The notes below the pieces were generated by a model, which ran no database searches, was not told where the DNA came from, and saw nothing but the letters and a program-made list of their open reading frames with translations. Source: Cylicocyclus nassatus (lineage: Eukaryota > Nematoda > Chromadorea > Rhabditida > Strongylidae). From it: a DNA stretch of 64,000 nt. A program made the translations under genes and the position numbers. The stretch is taken from the NCBI GenBank assembly GCA_958299035.1, contig CATQJL010000001.1:75971594-76035593 (forward strand), read 5' to 3'. Shown here one piece after another: positions 61,244-64,000 of this stretch (position 1 is its first letter; each line of letters begins with the position of its first letter).

Positions 61244-62084
61244 GTTGCACACCATTAAATAGAGGAAAGCAATCTCTACAGAACTATGGTAAGCAAAAGC
61301 AACATCAATGTTTTCTGTGGAAATTCGGGCGAAAATTCCAAAACATAGGATTTTGACCTAACCCAGATCTCCAACTTCTATAAACGTTCTGAAATCCCCG
61401 CATGCTCCAATTTATAGTACAAACATACTTATATACTTACAATCACAGTTTGTGCAGAATTTAAGCTTAAACAACAAGAAAATCGAGGTGATTAAAAAGT
61501 GGCAAACTCCGCCCCCTTTGGTCCTAGGCTCCTCCCAATTGCTTAAATACCAGCTACAGGCGAGGGAGAGCATAACCGCAAATTTTCGAGGATGTCCATG
61601 CATTGGGTCTCGAGAAGTAGCAAATCTAGTCCGAAAATGTCCCAGAACTTTCGAGCCAACCTAATATATACATACACTTCATTTTGTTGTTTACGCTCGA
61701 ATTCTGGATAGAAATCTTTGCTGCTTCCATAGTGATTTCGTGCTGTAATCGTACCTAATATGTTGAATATAACATTAAAAATCTTGTCATCACCTGCTTA
61801 CTTTTTTATGATTTCCAAATGGTGGTAACACATTTGTTTGATTTCGTCAAACGCTCCCTATCTCGCTCGTAACATTGTATTAACGCTACGGATGAGAATT
61901 CTGAATTACGATTAAGAATTAAGAGGCATTTAGCGAAGAGAAATGGCAAGCGAATGTGCTATTACCGTTGGGAAAGCATATGATGAGGGTGATTTTCATC
62001 AAAATTCAAGCGTGAATAACAAAAAATGAGGTTTATCGAAATCGAGCTCTTGCCATCGCTATCGATTTGAGAGATACTGCCTGC

Positions 62085-62130
62085 GCATATATAAAGATGG
62101 TCCCGCTGAGCGTTATTCACTGTTGTCGTC
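62085..62130 (+). promoter_or_regulatory. Candidate TATA box and start region
   Basis: CATATATAAAG (about 62088-62098) is followed some 25-30 bp later by TTATTCACTG, an initiator-like sequence. A donor-like TAGGTTAG lies near 62176. No coding region follows, so this may be a promoter of a lost repeat or a chance match. Confidence 0.2.
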
Positions 62131-62444
62131 TACTTTGTGCGGTTGCCGATCGACCCATCAATACAGCGGTGCATAGGTTAGTTTGTACTCAGTTTGTATC
62201 TCTGTACTTGCGCACACCTACACACAAACAAATAAACAAACACGCTGCTTAGTGCATTAGTCTCTAGATAAATGAATGGTATTTTTTCATTCATTCATTG
62301 ATAGCCTGCTGGGTTCTCTTTCTGCTAGACAAAAGTCAAACTTTCATGTCACTACCAAAACGATGTGCTGTCCTCAAATAAGATGCTTTAATACAAAATA
62401 TCAGAATGATTTGTGAGAAAACCCTATCATGAAAGCAGAGCAGA

Positions 62445-62625
62445 CGAGTTTCCGTGCCTGGGTGGGCGAACTTGATAGGGTATGCTTAGCTTGGAAGCTC
62501 TTCCGTGGGTTTCAGATCTATTCTCTCCATTCGGAGACCACATTGGAGACCGGACCAAAGCAGGAAGCAGGCGCTTCTTGCCTGTGGCCTACCAGGCTAG
62601 ATACTGATCGGAGGGGTTTAGATAT
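62445..62625 (+). repeat. Dispersed repeat family, copy C
   Basis: Same family as 36650-36880 and 37180-37375: CTGGGTGGGCGAACTTGATAGGG and GAGACCGGACCAAAGC, same orientation. Confidence 0.55.
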
Positions 62626-62883
62626 CCTAAACGCTGCCTTTAACTTCTATATCCATGCGATATTTTTCATTGATAAATTATCACTATGCATGCGCTTGAA
62701 CAGGCAATTTAGAAAAAGTTCATAAGTGTACCATGTTTCTAACAAGATGAGTGAGATTTCTGTCAATAAAATCTACTTGATAGGCGCATGCTTTGGCTTT
62801 TCTCAAAACTTTGCATTATATATATATCACTGTATCTGATTAATAATAAGGTGTTGAGGTTTTATGTCGAACTCAGCAGCAGC

Positions 62884-63253
62884 CAGTGGCGTACCCAGGA
62901 TTTCGGCTCGGGGGGGGGGGGGGGCGACAAAAATTTTTTTCTAAAGAAGGTGCGTGGCGTTAGCCACGCACTCCGAAAAATTTTTGGGGTGGTTCTCAAA
63001 AATTTTGCGGGTCCCCGACCCCTAAAATCTGGAAAAAGGGGGCGTGGCGTCAGCCACGCCCCGAAAATTTTTTTTTACAAGGCTAATTTGAATTTTTAAA
63101 AATTTTTAAAAATTATTTTAATTATTTACAAAAATAAACAAGTCACTTGCACATTTTTATAACCCATATAAGTAACTTTCAAAAATTTCGCGACCCATTC
63201 TCGGGGGGGGGGGCCCCCCCCCGAGAATGGGTCGCGAAATCGGTACGCCACTG
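62884..63253. mobile_element. hAT-like MITE with exact 8-bp duplication
   Basis: Ends CAGTGGCGTACC and GGTACGCCACTG, flanked by GCAGCAGC on both sides (62876-62883, 63254-63261). Long poly-G/poly-C runs lie inside. Relics of the same family are at 26233-26410, about 43440-43520 (AACAAGTCACTTGCACATTTTT) and 15951 (one end only). Confidence 0.85.
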
Positions 63254-63554
63254 GCAGCAGCATATATGATTGTCTGATGCACATGCGTGAGCGGTTAAGA
63301 TATCTGCAGGACTTTTTCGAATGAAAAAAGGAATTTTTCGATTTTTTTCCAAACTTCTTGAAGTTCTTCAAACTTGCGGTGACCGAAGCTGGTGCGAGTA
63401 TTTATGACCATGGTTTGTAGTAAGCCCTCAATTAGGGTAACTCGGCTAGGGGGCTTCAGTTGAACTTACAACGCTTCAGTCCGGCATCTGGTGAGCTATC
63501 GATCTGGATGCGTATCACTTCCTGACATGATAATCGTGTAATTTTGGTCAAATG

Positions 63555-63608
63555 GCAGTGGGTGTGGGTGTGGGTGTGGGTGCGGGTGTGGGTGTGGGCG
63601 CGTGTGTG
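63555..63608. repeat. (GGGTGT)n simple repeat
   Basis: About eight irregular GGGTGT/GGGTGC units. No gene. The rest of 63254-64000 shows nothing I recognise. Confidence 0.85.
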
Positions 63609-64000
63609 TTCCAACTGAATATGCCCTGCGGATGGGGCGGGTGTCATAGGCTATTTTGGTTATTAATAAATCATGCAGAATACGGATAAGACAGCCGTTT
63701 GTAGAAATATCAGTTCACTGGTTTCAACGTAATTTCTCAAATTTGAAATTATTGTTCTGGGATTGGCACGGGGGCGAGGCACAAATGTCGATCTGCTTTT
63801 CACCACGCTGCAAAGCATGCAGCAGTCTCCATGGCGTATCGCCGGGTAGACGTGTCGACCCTGAGTACCCTAATATCGCTTTGCTACCACCCGGCGCCGT
63901 AAGCGGCATCAGATGTGCAGGGCTTATTTCTCTTCTTTTTGCTAATCGAAGTAGGAATTTTCCCTACAAGAGCAGACTTATCAGGCTAACTCTCGATTTC

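Noticed and set aside
60640..61664. Another full mariner-like element
   Set aside because: The right end (GAGCCAACCTAA next to TA) is convincing, but no matching left end was found near 60640, so the boundaries cannot be supported.

Overview
This window looks like nuclear DNA of a nematode, probably a clade V parasite of the hookworm/strongylid type (inferred). The basis is two host genes with many small exons, short introns ending in TTTCAG-like acceptors and AATAAA overlapping the stop codon, set in AT-rich DNA crowded with retroelements and foldback MITEs. The window is repeat-dominated and gene-poor; most long open frames belong to retroelements.

Host genes. Two multi-exon genes on the minus strand could be rebuilt by splice sites and reading phase. 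(1) At 27130-31236 is a DSL-family (Delta/Serrate/LAG-2) Notch ligand: signal peptide, N-terminal region, one DSL domain, a Ser/Thr/Pro-rich stalk with no EGF repeat, one membrane helix and a tail ending in a class I PDZ ligand. (2) At 35339-40449 is a TMBIM/lifeguard (Bax-inhibitor-1 superfamily) membrane protein whose first exon was not found. A possible terminal exon at 56331-56457 (minus), a weak TatD-like remnant near 24.66-25.18 kb and coding-like fragments near 0.65-1.30 kb are much less certain.

Retroelements. 3.5-6.7 kb: RTE-like non-LTR element with one nonsense codon. 10.65-15.39 kb: Ty3/gypsy-like element with gag to integrase and a 3' LTR but no recognisable 5' LTR, and at least two frame breaks. 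19.1-21.7 kb: CR1-like non-LTR element with several breaks. 46.33-53.43 kb (minus): an LTR element with a primer-binding site, polypurine tract and flanking repeats, carrying a gag-like gene and a broken UPF1/NAM7-like SF1 helicase, and no reverse transcriptase or integrase that I can see. This last one is the strongest candidate for an undescribed system.

DNA elements and repeats. There are many foldback/TIR elements: mariner-like with TA duplications at 16.2, 46.4 and 59.0 kb, hAT-like with 8-bp duplications at 22.9 and 62.9 kb, and others. Several are nested in ways that order the insertions: LTR element into a MITE and mariner-like element into its LTR; a MITE into another MITE at 44.8-45.6 kb; a mariner-like element into its own relative at 58.8-60.3 kb. 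Long CA and CGAAT/TTCGAA-rich tracts, tandem duplications and poly-G runs fill much of the rest.
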